A stretch of 44,438 nucleotides of DNA, from positions 4,868 to 49,305 of the forward strand of contig JAFEEX010000006.1 of assembly GCA_018240895.1 (NCBI GenBank). The letters run 5' to 3'. Position 1 is the first letter of the stretch. Every line of letters begins with the position of its first letter. A program made the position numbers and the translations under genes. The notes below the pieces were generated by a model. It was not told the origin of the DNA. It saw nothing but the letters and a program-made list of their open reading frames with translations, and made no database searches. Positions 8,662 to 17,675 of this stretch are shown piece after piece. Origin of the DNA: Pseudomonadota bacterium (GTDB taxonomy: Bacteria; Pseudomonadota; Alphaproteobacteria; Sphingomonadales; Sphingomonadaceae).

Positions 8662-9417
8662 ATGGAATTGAGGCTCGATGGACGAATTGCCCTGATAAGC
8701 GGGGCATCATCCGGCTTTGGCGCTCATTTCGCGCGGTTGCTGGTGCGTGAAGGGGCGCGCGTGATAATCGGCGCGCGGCGGATTGACCGGGTTGCGGCGC
8801 TGGCCGGGGAATTGGGCGATGCTGCCCTGGCCGTGGCGCTGGATGTCAATGACGAAGCCTCGATCGTGGCCGCCTATGACGCGGCCGAGGCCCGGTTCGG
8901 CACGGTCGATACGGTGATCGCCAATGCCGGGGTGGCGATGGGCGGGCGTTCTACCCATTTGCCTGCGGATGATGTCGCCACGGTGGTCAACACCAATTTC
9001 ACCGGCCTTTATCTGACCGCGCGCGAGGGCGCGAAGCGGATGATTGCCGCCGGCTTCAAGGAAACTGAACGCGGGCGGATCGTGCTGATCGGATCGATCA
9101 CGGCGGAACTGACCGGGCAAAACGAATCGGCCTATGCCGCGGTCAAGGCCGGGGTGGCGCATCTTGGCCGCAATTTCGCGCGTGAATGGGTGCGCCAGGG
9201 GGTCAACGTCAACACCATTCAACCGGGCTACATCCAGACCGAGATTGCGGGGGACTGGTTCCAGACCGAAGGCGGCGCGCGCCAGGTCGCGGCGTTCCAC
9301 CGCCGCCGGCTCTGCCCGATCGACGCGCTTGACGCCCCGCTGGTGTTCTTGTGCTCTGACGCGTCGCGCAACGTCACCGGATCGACGATTACCGTCGATG
9401 ACGGGCAAGTGCTTTGA
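8662..9417 (+). CDS. SDR-family NAD(P)-dependent oxidoreductase
   Basis: This 251-residue classical short-chain dehydrogenase has a Rossmann motif SGASSGFG (residues 13-20), NAG at 88-90 and the catalytic triad S145-Y158-K162 (YAAVK). I chose the ATG at 8662 because GGAGG stands seven bases before it and the protein then begins with the usual MELRLDGRIALISG; upstream in-frame codons add only an Arg/Ser-rich tail. The substrate is unknown. Coupling by a TTGA overlap to a thiolase-like protein suggests a role with an acyl-CoA or beta-hydroxy/keto substrate, but this is inference. Confidence 0.88.
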   Translation: MELRLDGRIALISGASSGFGAHFARLLVREGARVIIGARRIDRVAALAGELGDAALAVALDVNDEASIVAAYDAAEARFGTVDTVIANAGVAMGGRSTHLPADDVATVVNTNFTGLYLTAREGAKRMIAAGFKETERGRIVLIGSITAELTGQNESAYAAVKAGVAHLGRNFAREWVRQGVNVNTIQPGYIQTEIAGDWFQTEGGARQVAAFHRRRLCPIDALDAPLVFLCSDASRNVTGSTITVDDGQVL

Positions 9418-10934
9418 CCAGCCTGGCCGACAACACCCCGATCATAATCGGGGTGGGGCAATATTCGGAACGGGTGGGCCAGCCCGGCTATGCCGAAATG
9501 AGCCACATGGACCTTGCCGGAGCGGCGCTGAAAGCCGCTTTTGCCGATGCCGGGGCCAAGCGCAGCCTGCCGCAGGCGCTCGATACGCTGGCGGCAATCC
9601 GTCAGTTTGAAATGTCGGCAACGCGCTATTCCGCGCCATTCGGCCATTCGGACAATGTCCCGCGATCGATTGCGCGCAGGGCAGGCGCAAATCCGGCGCG
9701 GGCGATTCTGGACGTGGTCGGCGGTGACCGGCCGCAGCGCCTGATTGGCGAATTGGCGGCAGAGATTGCAGCGGGACGTTCAAAGGTTGCGGCTATCGCC
9801 GGCGCAGAAGCGCTTTCAACCGTCCGCAGCATCGTCGCGCGCGGGGAAACCCGCAATTGGTCGGAACATCGCCGCGGCTCGCTGGAAGATCGCGGGCCGT
9901 CCTATGACGGGGTGATAGATCGCACCGCATTCAAGCACGGTGTTGCCGCGCCGATCAGCGCCTATCCGCTGGCGGAGAATGTCCGGCGGGAACGACTGGG
10001 CCTGTCGCTGCAGGATTACCGGCTGGAAATCGGCAAGCTGTTCGCGCCGTTTACCGAAGTGGCTGCGCGCAATCCGCACAGCGCCGCACCGACCGCGCGC
10101 AGTGCAGAGGAACTGGCCACCCTGACCGAGCGCAACCGGCTGGTGGCAGAACCCTATGGCCGACTGGTGGTGGCGCGCGATCAGGTCAATCAGGGCGCGG
10201 CAATCGTGCTAGCCAGCGTGGGTGAGGCGCGGCGGCTGGGCGTGCCGGAAGATCGCTGGGTGCACATTCATGGCGTGGCCGATTGCGCCGAACCATCAAT
10301 GCTGACGCGCGCTGATCTGGAAAAGAGCCCGGCGGCGGTGGCGGCAATAGCCACTGCGCTTCAGATTGCTGGATGTGAGTGGAAATCTGTAACTCACGCA
10401 GACCTTTATTCGTGCTTTGCGATACCCGTTTTCAACTTGCTTGATGCCTTTGGGCTGGACCGTGCCGATCCGCGCGGCTGGACGCTGACCGGCGGATTGC
10501 CGTTCTTTGGCGGTGCCGGAAATAACTATTCCTCGCACGCCATCGCCGAAGCCGTGGCGCGTTGCCGCGCCGCGCCGAGGACCATGGCGCTGGTTGGGGC
10601 CAATGGCGGCAATATGAGCAAATATGCCGCCGGGGTCTATTCAACCAGACCTGCGGACTGGTCGCAAGAGCGCTGGAGCAGCCTTGACAAGATCAAGCCG
10701 GCGTTTGGCGTGCTGGATGAATATGATGGTGAGGCGGTGGCCGAAAGCTTCACGATCCAGCCGGGCAAGCCGGGGGAGATTGCTACGCTGGTCGCACGGG
10801 TCGGGACCGACCGCGTGCTGGGCAACAGCACTGATCCCGGCGTGATCGCCGCGCTGCGCAGCGGCAAGGTTGCCGGACGCATGGCGCGGATCGAAGGTGA
10901 TGAAAACGGCACCAACCGTTTCTGGTTTATTTGA
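9414..10934 (+). CDS. thiolase-like protein type 1 (TLP1), annotated widely as acetyl-CoA acetyltransferase
   Basis: This 506-residue protein has the thiolase fold and an additional C-terminal beta domain (about residues 425-506) of the TLP1 type. The TTG start overlaps the SDR stop. Where thiolases carry the nucleophilic Cys (CxSG), this protein has VVGGDRPQ (residues 101-108). The usual C-terminal CxGGG is GANGGNMSKYA, so neither catalytic Cys is present, although DLYSCF is kept. A true thiolase reaction is therefore doubtful; acyl-CoA binding is the cautious reading. The 3' end overlaps the 3' end of the convergent dsbD-like gene by eight bases. Confidence 0.82.
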   Translation: MTSLADNTPIIIGVGQYSERVGQPGYAEMSHMDLAGAALKAAFADAGAKRSLPQALDTLAAIRQFEMSATRYSAPFGHSDNVPRSIARRAGANPARAILDVVGGDRPQRLIGELAAEIAAGRSKVAAIAGAEALSTVRSIVARGETRNWSEHRRGSLEDRGPSYDGVIDRTAFKHGVAAPISAYPLAENVRRERLGLSLQDYRLEIGKLFAPFTEVAARNPHSAAPTARSAEELATLTERNRLVAEPYGRLVVARDQVNQGAAIVLASVGEARRLGVPEDRWVHIHGVADCAEPSMLTRADLEKSPAAVAAIATALQIAGCEWKSVTHADLYSCFAIPVFNLLDAFGLDRADPRGWTLTGGLPFFGGAGNNYSSHAIAEAVARCRAAPRTMALVGANGGNMSKYAAGVYSTRPADWSQERWSSLDKIKPAFGVLDEYDGEAVAESFTIQPGKPGEIATLVARVGTDRVLGNSTDPGVIAALRSGKVAGRMARIEGDENGTNRFWFI

Positions 10935-12942
10935 CCAGATCGGTCAGCGTCGCTGGGGTCAACACCTGCGGCAATTGCCGCGCCGCGCCGCCGCCTGCCG
11001 GATACCACATATACAGCGGCACCCCCGCCGCGCCCTGCGCGGTTAGGTAGCGGGTGATTGCCGGATCGCGGCGGGTCCAGTCACCGCGCAGCACGATCAC
11101 GCCGGCGCGGGCGAAGGCGCGGGCAGTATCCTGACGCTCAATCGCGGCGGTTTCGTTGACCTTGCAGGTAAGGCACCAGTCAGCGGTGAAATAGGCGAAT
11201 ACCGGCTTGCCCGATGCGCGCGCCCGGGCAAGCGCCGCTTCGCTGAACGGCTGGCTTGGCAGCACGCCCTGTGCCTCTGCCGCCGGAGCGCGAACCATGC
11301 CGGGCAAGCCGGCAGCGGCAAAGGCCATCACCGCCGCCACCGCCAGCCACCAGCGCCGCCCTGCGGCAAGGCCGTGGTGCTGACGCCGCCCGAGCAGCAC
11401 CAGCGCCGCAACCAGCACCACGGCGATCAGCGTCAGGGCAAAGGCAAAGCCGCTTCCCGCCAGCCGGCTGGCCAGCCAGATCAGCGCCAGCGCGGTCAGA
11501 CCCATCGGCACGGCCATCACCTTACGGAAGGTGTTCATCCACGCGCCGGGCCGGGGCAGTGCTCGGCGTAGCGCCGGAACAAAGGCAAGCGCCAGGAAGG
11601 GCAGGGCAAGGCCAAGGCCAAGCGCAGCGAACAGGGCCAGCGCCGGCCCGGTCGGCAGCAGCAGCGCCGCGCCCATCGCCGCCGCCATGAACGGTCCGGT
11701 GCAGGGGGTGGCGACAAAGGCGGCCAGCAATCCGGTCGCGAAAGCACCCTGCGGTGATCCCGCACTGGCAAAGCCGGGCACGGAGAATTCGAAAACCCCG
11801 GCAAGGTTGGCGGTTATCGTCACGGCCAGCAGCAACAGGCCGGCCACCACCAGCGGCTCCTGCAACTGGAAGGCCCAGCCAACCTGCTCCCCCGCCGCGC
11901 GCAGGGCCAGCATTGCCGCACCCAGCGCCAGGCAGGCCAGGATCACGCCGGCGGCATAGGCCAGCCCTTCAGCCCGGGCCTGGACCTGGCTCTCGCCAGC
12001 ACGGGCAAGGCTCAGGGCCTTGAGGCTGAGGATCGGGAAGACGCAAGGCATCACGTTGAGCAGCAGCCCGCCCAGCACGGCTGACAGCAGCAACCAGCCA
12101 AGGGCAGGGCGGGGCTGCGCGGGGGCAAGCGGCTCTCCGCCGGCTGGTACAGCGCCGGGCGCGCCTTCGATGTTCAGTCCATCGCCCTTTTGGTTGAGCG
12201 CCAGCACAGCATGGAGCGTGCCGGGCATCACCGGTTCAAACTTGCCGCGTGGCAGTTCCACCACCAGCATATCACCGCTGCGCTTGAAAACCTGGGGCGC
12301 GGCATAGTCCACCACCCGGTCATCCGCGACGAACAGGTGCGGCTGATCAAGCGCCACGCTGCCGGGCAGGGGGATCGCTACCCGCACAATGTTCCCCGTC
12401 ACGGCAAAGCGCGCTTTGCTGCCCAGCGGAGCGGGAAGCGCGGCGCGCCAGCCATCGAAACGCCGATCGTGCGCAGCCCCGGCCCCCACCGTCAATGAAG
12501 CGGAAATTTCACCGCTTTCCGGTACGCAGATCTTGTCGGTGCAGGCCAGCCACCGCGCCTGGCCGCGCACAGGCACCACCGATCCGGCACGGGCGTTTGG
12601 CGGTACGGCCAGATCGATCAGAACGGCATAGTCATGTTCGTAAACATGGTTCATCAGCCCGGAAATCAGCAGGGTTTGCGGCACTGGATAGCGCAGCGGC
12701 CCGGCGCTGAAACCGGCGGGCAATTGCCAGTCGACAGTCATGCCAAGTCCGGCATCGCCAGGGTTGAGCCAGTAACCGTGCCAGCCGGGCTCAGGCTGCA
12801 TCAGCACGGCCAGGGTGACTGTCTTGCCCGGCGCGGCATCGCCATCGACGATCAGCTGCGCAGCGATGTGACTGGGGGCTGCATGGGCGGCCATCGGCGT
12901 CACCCACAACAGCATTGCCAGCATGGCGAAAAGATAGCGCAT
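10927..12942 (-). CDS. DsbD/ScsB-type protein-disulfide reductase with thioredoxin domain
   Basis: This inner-membrane protein moves reducing power from cytosolic thioredoxin to periplasmic targets. It has a signal peptide (MRYLFAMLAMLLWVTPMAAHA), a periplasmic DsbD-alpha-like beta domain, a DsbD/CcdA membrane domain with its two redox cysteines in NVMPCVFPILSLK and ATPCTGPFM, and a C-terminal thioredoxin domain with DWCLTCKVNE. I chose the ATG at 12942 because it begins a clean signal peptide; in-frame starts at 12996 and 13008 are possible. No good Shine-Dalgarno decides the matter. It is convergent with the TLP1 gene and divergent from the phosphatase gene. It could serve cytochrome c maturation or copper-protein thiol reduction. 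Confidence 0.9.
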   Translation of the reverse strand: MRYLFAMLAMLLWVTPMAAHAAPSHIAAQLIVDGDAAPGKTVTLAVLMQPEPGWHGYWLNPGDAGLGMTVDWQLPAGFSAGPLRYPVPQTLLISGLMNHVYEHDYAVLIDLAVPPNARAGSVVPVRGQARWLACTDKICVPESGEISASLTVGAGAAHDRRFDGWRAALPAPLGSKARFAVTGNIVRVAIPLPGSVALDQPHLFVADDRVVDYAAPQVFKRSGDMLVVELPRGKFEPVMPGTLHAVLALNQKGDGLNIEGAPGAVPAGGEPLAPAQPRPALGWLLLSAVLGGLLLNVMPCVFPILSLKALSLARAGESQVQARAEGLAYAAGVILACLALGAAMLALRAAGEQVGWAFQLQEPLVVAGLLLLAVTITANLAGVFEFSVPGFASAGSPQGAFATGLLAAFVATPCTGPFMAAAMGAALLLPTGPALALFAALGLGLALPFLALAFVPALRRALPRPGAWMNTFRKVMAVPMGLTALALIWLASRLAGSGFAFALTLIAVVLVAALVLLGRRQHHGLAAGRRWWLAVAAVMAFAAAGLPGMVRAPAAEAQGVLPSQPFSEAALARARASGKPVFAYFTADWCLTCKVNETAAIERQDTARAFARAGVIVLRGDWTRRDPAITRYLTAQGAAGVPLYMWYPAGGGAARQLPQVLTPATLTDLVK

Positions 12943-13083
12943 CAGCGCCGAAAAAGCACTGCTCACCGGCTTGCAGGAGGGGGAGGGGCTGGGCATAAGG
13001 ACGGTCATTACAGGCCATGTCTATGGCCACGCCTTGGCCAGCCCGCAAGCGGGCGGTCGAACAATACCCTTGATGGAGCCGCA

Positions 13084-14763
13084 ATGCGCCGATTTTCCGC
13101 CCCGATCGCCCTGGCTCTGTCGGTTGCCCTTGCGGCCTGCTCGCCGGGTTCCAGCCATCCGCGCACCCTTGCCAGCGCGCCCGCGCCCAAGGGGCCGCCA
13201 AAGCTGATCGTGGCGATTGCGGTGGATCAGTATTCCGCCGATCTTTTTGCGCAGTACCGCTCGCACTACAGCGCCGGGCTGGCCCGGCTGGCGACCGGGG
13301 CGGTGTTTCCGTCAGGTTTTCAGTCCCATGCCGCAACGGAAACCTGCCCGGGGCATTCGACCTTGCTGACCGGCGTGCACCCCGCGCGGACCGGGATCAT
13401 CGCCAACAACTGGTTTGATCTGGGTGCGGCGCGCGCCGAAAAGAAGATCTATTGCGCAGAGGATGAGCGTGATCCTGCCAGCAGCAGCCGCGAACCGGTG
13501 GTTTCGGCGGTACATCTGAAGGTGCCGACCCTGGGTGACCTGATGAAGGCCGCCAATCCCGCCAGCCGCAACGTGGCCGTTTCGGCCAAGGACCGCGCGG
13601 TGATGATGATGGGCGGCCACAAGATTGACGCGGCCTACTGGTATCTGAAGGGGGCATACGTCACCCTGAAAGGGCGCGAACTTGCCCCTGCGGCGGTGGC
13701 AGAGAATGCTGATCTGGCCGCCCTGCTGAAGATCGGGGCACCAGCCCTGACCGCGCCGGCGTGGTGCGGACCAACCGACCATGCGGTGGCGGTGGGCAAA
13801 AGCGATGTTGGCACTGGGCGCTTTGCGATGGAACCGGGCAAACCGGATTCGCTGCGCATTTCTCCGCGGATGGACGCGGCAACGGTTGATTTGGCCAATC
13901 GCCTGGTTGACGAGATGGACCTGGGCAATGGCCCCGCGCCCGATCTTCTTTCGGTAAGCCTGTCCGCCACTGACTATATCGGCCACGCCACCGGCACCGA
14001 AGGGCTGGAAATGTGTATCCAGATGGCCGAGCTGGACCGGAATATCGGCCGCCTGCTGAATCACCTTGATGCGCGCGGGATTGACTATGTCGTGGTGCTC
14101 AGCGCCGATCACGGCGGGCTTGATATGCCGGAACGCCAGCGCGAACAGGCGCTTCCCCGTGCGATCCGCGCCGATATGAACCTGGCCCCGGCGGCGCTGG
14201 CCAAGGCGATTACCGCGAAGACCGGCATTTCCAGCAGTGACGGGCCGCTGCTGTATTCCGATGGCGTGTTCGGTGACTATTACGTGAGCCGCAGCCTTAA
14301 TCCGGCGCAAAAGGCGCAGGTGATCCAGGCCTTTGTCGCGATGACCAGGGTTCACCCGCAAGTGGCGGCGGTGTTCACCGCCGATGAACTGGCCAAAACG
14401 CCGCTGCCCAGCGGCAATCCGCAGGACTGGAACCTGAAGGACCGCGCCCGCGCCTCGTTCGATCCGGGGCGTTCGGGCGATGTGGTGATGCTGCTTGACC
14501 GGGCGGTAACGCCGATTCCCGAGCCGATTCCGGGGATGTACGTTGCCACTCACGGCAGTGCTTTCGATTATGATCGCCGCGTGCCGATGCTGTTCTACCG
14601 CCCTGGTCTGCCCGGTTTTGAGCAGCCCGCGCCGGTCGAAACGGTGGACATTGCGCCCACGCTGGCCGCGCTGATCGGGCTGAAAGTGCCCGAAGGCACT
14701 TTTGACGGGCGCTGCCTTGATCTGGATGGCCACGCGGAAAATACCTGCGCAGCTTCGAAGTAG
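13084..14763 (+). CDS. PafA/SPAP-type alkaline phosphatase lipoprotein
   Basis: This 559-residue protein belongs to the alkaline phosphatase superfamily (type I phosphodiesterase/nucleotide pyrophosphatase branch). A lipoprotein signal ends in LAAC (C19). Metal-site D48 lies in IAVDQY, the probable nucleophile T87 in TETCPGHST, and further metal ligands in SATDYIGHATG, SADHGG and THGSAFDYD. This layout matches the Sphingomonas SPAP/PafA phosphatases, which use Thr instead of Ser. The start at 13084 has GGAG at 13075-13078; the frame is open for 450 bases upstream but that part is antisense to the dsbD-like gene. A small hairpin, GCGGGT/ACCCGC (14763-14780), follows the stop. Phosphate acquisition at the cell surface is the likely role. 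Confidence 0.9.
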   Translation: MRRFSAPIALALSVALAACSPGSSHPRTLASAPAPKGPPKLIVAIAVDQYSADLFAQYRSHYSAGLARLATGAVFPSGFQSHAATETCPGHSTLLTGVHPARTGIIANNWFDLGAARAEKKIYCAEDERDPASSSREPVVSAVHLKVPTLGDLMKAANPASRNVAVSAKDRAVMMMGGHKIDAAYWYLKGAYVTLKGRELAPAAVAENADLAALLKIGAPALTAPAWCGPTDHAVAVGKSDVGTGRFAMEPGKPDSLRISPRMDAATVDLANRLVDEMDLGNGPAPDLLSVSLSATDYIGHATGTEGLEMCIQMAELDRNIGRLLNHLDARGIDYVVVLSADHGGLDMPERQREQALPRAIRADMNLAPAALAKAITAKTGISSSDGPLLYSDGVFGDYYVSRSLNPAQKAQVIQAFVAMTRVHPQVAAVFTADELAKTPLPSGNPQDWNLKDRARASFDPGRSGDVVMLLDRAVTPIPEPIPGMYVATHGSAFDYDRRVPMLFYRPGLPGFEQPAPVETVDIAPTLAALIGLKVPEGTFDGRCLDLDGHAENTCAASK

Positions 14764-14794
14764 CGGGTAAGGACACCCGCAAAGGATATATGGC

Positions 14795-16009
14795 ATGACC
14801 GACAAGCGCGATCTTGTGATTCTGGGCGGCGGTCTGGTGGGCATGACGCTGGCCCTGGCTGCGGCGCGGCAAGGCATCACCAGCCATGTGGTGGACAAGG
14901 CCACCCCCGAACAGCTTACTGCCGAGGGGGTTGATGGCCGCGCTTCGGCAATTTCCACGGCAAGCTGGAATCTGTTTTGCAACATTGGCCTGAAGGACCG
15001 GCTTGATCCGCTGGGCTGCGCAATCGAATCGATTGCCGTCACGGACGGGATGAAGCCCGGGCGGATCGATTTCACGCCGAAACCGGATGAGGGCACGCTG
15101 GGGCGGATGTTCGCCAACCGCGATATTCGCATCGCCCTGTTCGAAGCGGCACGGGCAGAGCCGGCAATCGCCTGGCACAGCGGGCTTGAGCCGACCGCGC
15201 GCCAGCGCGGCGAACATGGCGTGGCGGTGACGCTTGGCGATGGGCAAGTGCTGGAAGGCAGCCTGCTGATCGGGGCCGAGGGCCGGCAATCCCCCACGCG
15301 GATTGAGGCGGGGCTGAATTCGGCAAAGTGGGATTACAGCCACCGCGCGATGGTAACCGCGATTTCCCATGAAAAGCCGCATCAGGGTGTGGCCTGGGAA
15401 ATCTTCTTTCCGGCAGGGCCGCTGGCGCTGCTGCCGCTGCGCGACTTGCCGGACGGACGCCACCGCAGCGCCGTGGTCTGGACCTTTGACGAGAAAGACG
15501 CGAAAGGCATTATCGCTTTGCCCGACAGCGTTTTCGTTGGCGAAATGGCCGCGCGGATGCAGGGCATATTTGGTGAGATCGCGCTCGCTGCCCCGCGCAT
15601 GAGCTATCCTTTGAACTTTCACCATGCCGGGCGGATCGTTGAACGGCGTCTGGCGCTGGTGGGTGATGCCGCGCACGGAATGCATCCGATTGCCGGGCAG
15701 GGCCTTAACCTTGGGCTGCGCGATGTGGGCGTGCTGGTTGAATGCCTGGCTGCGGGAATGCGGCTGGGGCTTGATCCCGGCGATGCACAGGTGCTTGCCC
15801 GTTATGAACGCTGGCGCAGTCTGGACAGCCTTGCGGTGATGGCAACCACCGATGCGATCGTCCGCCTGTTCGGCCTGCCTGGCAAGTTGTCCAGTGCCGC
15901 GCGGCGGCTGGGCATGGCGGCGGTGCAGCGCAGCGGCTGGCTCAAGAAGTTCTTCATGGATGAGGCGCGCGGTATGTCGGGCGATCTGCCGGAACTGCTG
16001 CGGGCCTGA
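14795..16009 (+). CDS. UbiH/UbiF/COQ6-family FAD-dependent hydroxylase
   Basis: This 404-residue flavin monooxygenase has the N-terminal dinucleotide site ILGGGLVGMTLALAAARQG, the DG-type motif region and the C-terminal FAD motif GDAAHGMHPIAGQGLNLGLRDV. The ubiquinone-hydroxylase signature (MHPIAGQGLNLGLRD) puts it in the family that hydroxylates the benzoquinone ring in ubiquinone synthesis; which ring position cannot be told. AAGGA stands before the ATG. It ends 13 bases from the convergent mitofilin-like gene. Confidence 0.9.
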   Translation: MTDKRDLVILGGGLVGMTLALAAARQGITSHVVDKATPEQLTAEGVDGRASAISTASWNLFCNIGLKDRLDPLGCAIESIAVTDGMKPGRIDFTPKPDEGTLGRMFANRDIRIALFEAARAEPAIAWHSGLEPTARQRGEHGVAVTLGDGQVLEGSLLIGAEGRQSPTRIEAGLNSAKWDYSHRAMVTAISHEKPHQGVAWEIFFPAGPLALLPLRDLPDGRHRSAVVWTFDEKDAKGIIALPDSVFVGEMAARMQGIFGEIALAAPRMSYPLNFHHAGRIVERRLALVGDAAHGMHPIAGQGLNLGLRDVGVLVECLAAGMRLGLDPGDAQVLARYERWRSLDSLAVMATTDAIVRLFGLPGKLSSAARRLGMAAVQRSGWLKKFFMDEARGMSGDLPELLRA

Positions 16010-16022
16010 CCCGTCCCTGATT

Positions 16023-16952
16023 TTATTGCGTGGCGGCTGTGGTGGCCACGGCACCCGGCCCGGCCGGGCTGGGCTGGTGGACGGGCTGACCCGCACCGGT
16101 GCGCAGCTTGTCCGGATCAAGCAGCGCGGTCGTTTCGATCAGGTCAAGCGCGCGTTCCGCACCGGCATAACGGCGGGCGTTGACGATCCATTGAGCGGCC
16201 GCGGCATTGCCGGGCAAGCGGGCCACTTCATTGGCGGCCGCCTCCACCTGGCCGGTGCGCAGCATCAGCCGCGCCCGGTCAAGCCGGCTTTCCGGGCTGG
16301 GCGACGGGGCATCATCATGGCGGACCACGAACAGCCCGGACAGCTCGCGGCGGAACCGCTGCCAGTTTCCTTCATCCTTGGGCGCGCTGGACAGCGATGG
16401 GGCAAGGCTGTCCAACTGTCCGGCAAGCTGATCAAGGGTGACCGGGCTGGCGGCGGCGCCGATTACCGTATCGACCGCCGCCGGCTGGGCGGCATAGAAC
16501 CGCAGCTTCAGCTGATCGGCAAGATAGCCAAGCGGTGCCCCCCGTTCGATCGCGCGACGCGCGGCAACCGCAATCAGAATGCCTTCGGCCCGCGCGGCAT
16601 TGCCTTCTGACGCCGCGGCCTGAAGATCGAGCCGGGCCAGCCGCTGTTCCAGCGAGGTAACCCGCTGATCAACCGCGCCCTGGGCGATCTGCGCATTGTG
16701 GACCTGCGCGCTTGGCGACGGTGCCGGCTGCGGAGAGGGGGAAGGCACGGTCGGCGATGGAGAAGGCGCCGCTGCATCCACCAGCGCGGCGGCACTGCCT
16801 TGCAGCCTGATGGACCCACTTCTGAGGAAATAGCCAAACGCCGCCCCCACGCAGAGCAAGGTCACCAGCCCGGTCAACAAACCCACACGCAGGGGGGACA
16901 TGCGCCGAGGCGGCTGATCAGTGGGGGAAGGTGGGTACTGGTCATCGGGCAT
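16023..16952 (-). CDS. mitofilin/Mic60-like inner-membrane protein
   Basis: This protein of about 309 residues has one N-terminal membrane helix (VGLLTGLVTLLCVGAAFGYF), a Pro/Ser-rich linker (PSPSPTVPSPSPQPAPSPS), a predicted coiled coil (VDQRVTSLEQRLARLDLQ) and a helical C-terminal part with RARLMLRTGQVEAAANEVAR and W-I-V-N-A-R-R. That architecture, and the position directly behind hemC-hemD, match the alphaproteobacterial Mic60 (COG4223) homologues of the mitochondrial cristae organiser. It is sometimes annotated as HemX-like. I took the ATG at 16952; a TTG nine bases upstream is nearer to AGGA. A role in membrane shaping or haem-enzyme organisation is inferred from the family. Confidence 0.75.
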   Translation of the reverse strand: MPDDQYPPSPTDQPPRRMSPLRVGLLTGLVTLLCVGAAFGYFLRSGSIRLQGSAAALVDAAAPSPSPTVPSPSPQPAPSPSAQVHNAQIAQGAVDQRVTSLEQRLARLDLQAAASEGNAARAEGILIAVAARRAIERGAPLGYLADQLKLRFYAAQPAAVDTVIGAAASPVTLDQLAGQLDSLAPSLSSAPKDEGNWQRFRRELSGLFVVRHDDAPSPSPESRLDRARLMLRTGQVEAAANEVARLPGNAAAAQWIVNARRYAGAERALDLIETTALLDPDKLRTGAGQPVHQPSPAGPGAVATTAATQ

Positions 16953-16970
16953 GGGCAGCAAATGGTCCTG

Positions 16971-17672
16971 TCAGTCGCGACCTCTGGGGCCGGGGTCTTG
17001 GCACATCTGCACGGCCAAGGCCAGCAAGGCCTTGTCATTGGGTGCCGCGGCAACCGCAACCTCTCCCCACCCGTCGCCGGCGGCGGAGGCAATGCGCGGG
17101 CTGAGCGCGATCAGCCGCAGCAATGAACGGCGAATGCCCTGGGTCACGCATTGCACCGCGATATGGTGCGCCGCCTCAGCCGAATGCAGCGCGATCATCG
17201 CCGGCTGGCGCAGCAGCGTGACAAGGGCGGGCTGCATGGGGCGGGATGCCGTGGCATAGACGACCCGTTCCTCCATGGTTACGCCCTTGGGCAGGGTCAG
17301 CGGCACCCGTTCTTCCCCGGCGATGCGCAGCAGACGGCGGTGTTCCGGCCGAAGTTCTCCAAGCAGCCGCTGGATTCCGCCATCACCGGTCGCCGCGATG
17401 GTGAAGCCGGCTTCGCGCGCGGCCTGGGCGGTGGTTTCACCAACGGCATAGACCGGCAGCTGGGCCAGCGCGGTGATCGCGATGCCGGCATGGCGAAATG
17501 CGTTGGCGCTGCCGCCCAGCACGGCGTCAAACCGGCTGGGCGCAGGCACTTCCCAGCTTTTCGCCACAACCTCAAACAAGGGGAAACCGTGCGCTTCCAA
17601 TCGGGCGGCACGCGCTGCGGTCAGGGTGGCGGTGCAGCCGGGTTCCGGACGGACAACGATCAGCGGAACCAT
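16971..17672 (-). CDS. hemD: uroporphyrinogen-III synthase
   Basis: This 233-residue enzyme closes hydroxymethylbilane to uroporphyrinogen III with inversion of ring D. The sequence is weakly conserved, as usual for HemD, but the start VPLIVVRPEPG, the middle segment AVGETTAQAAREAGF and the late ALSPRIASAAG segment are typical. It starts three bases after hemC ends on the same strand, and the pairing confirms the identity. The mitofilin-like gene follows within about 20 bases. Confidence 0.92.
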   Translation of the reverse strand: MVPLIVVRPEPGCTATLTAARAARLEAHGFPLFEVVAKSWEVPAPSRFDAVLGGSANAFRHAGIAITALAQLPVYAVGETTAQAAREAGFTIAATGDGGIQRLLGELRPEHRRLLRIAGEERVPLTLPKGVTMEERVVYATASRPMQPALVTLLRQPAMIALHSAEAAHHIAVQCVTQGIRRSLLRLIALSPRIASAAGDGWGEVAVAAAPNDKALLALAVQMCQDPGPRGRD

Positions 17673-17675
17673 GGT

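Noticed and set aside
12634-13083. 150 extra in-frame codons before the alkaline phosphatase start.
   Set aside because: They run antisense through the signal peptide region of the dsbD-like gene, while the ATG at 13084 has GGAG and begins a lipoprotein signal peptide.
13312-15297. A 661-residue minus-strand open frame over the phosphatase and ubiH-type genes.
   Set aside because: Antisense to two genes with intact motifs; no ribosome site and no recognisable protein sequence.
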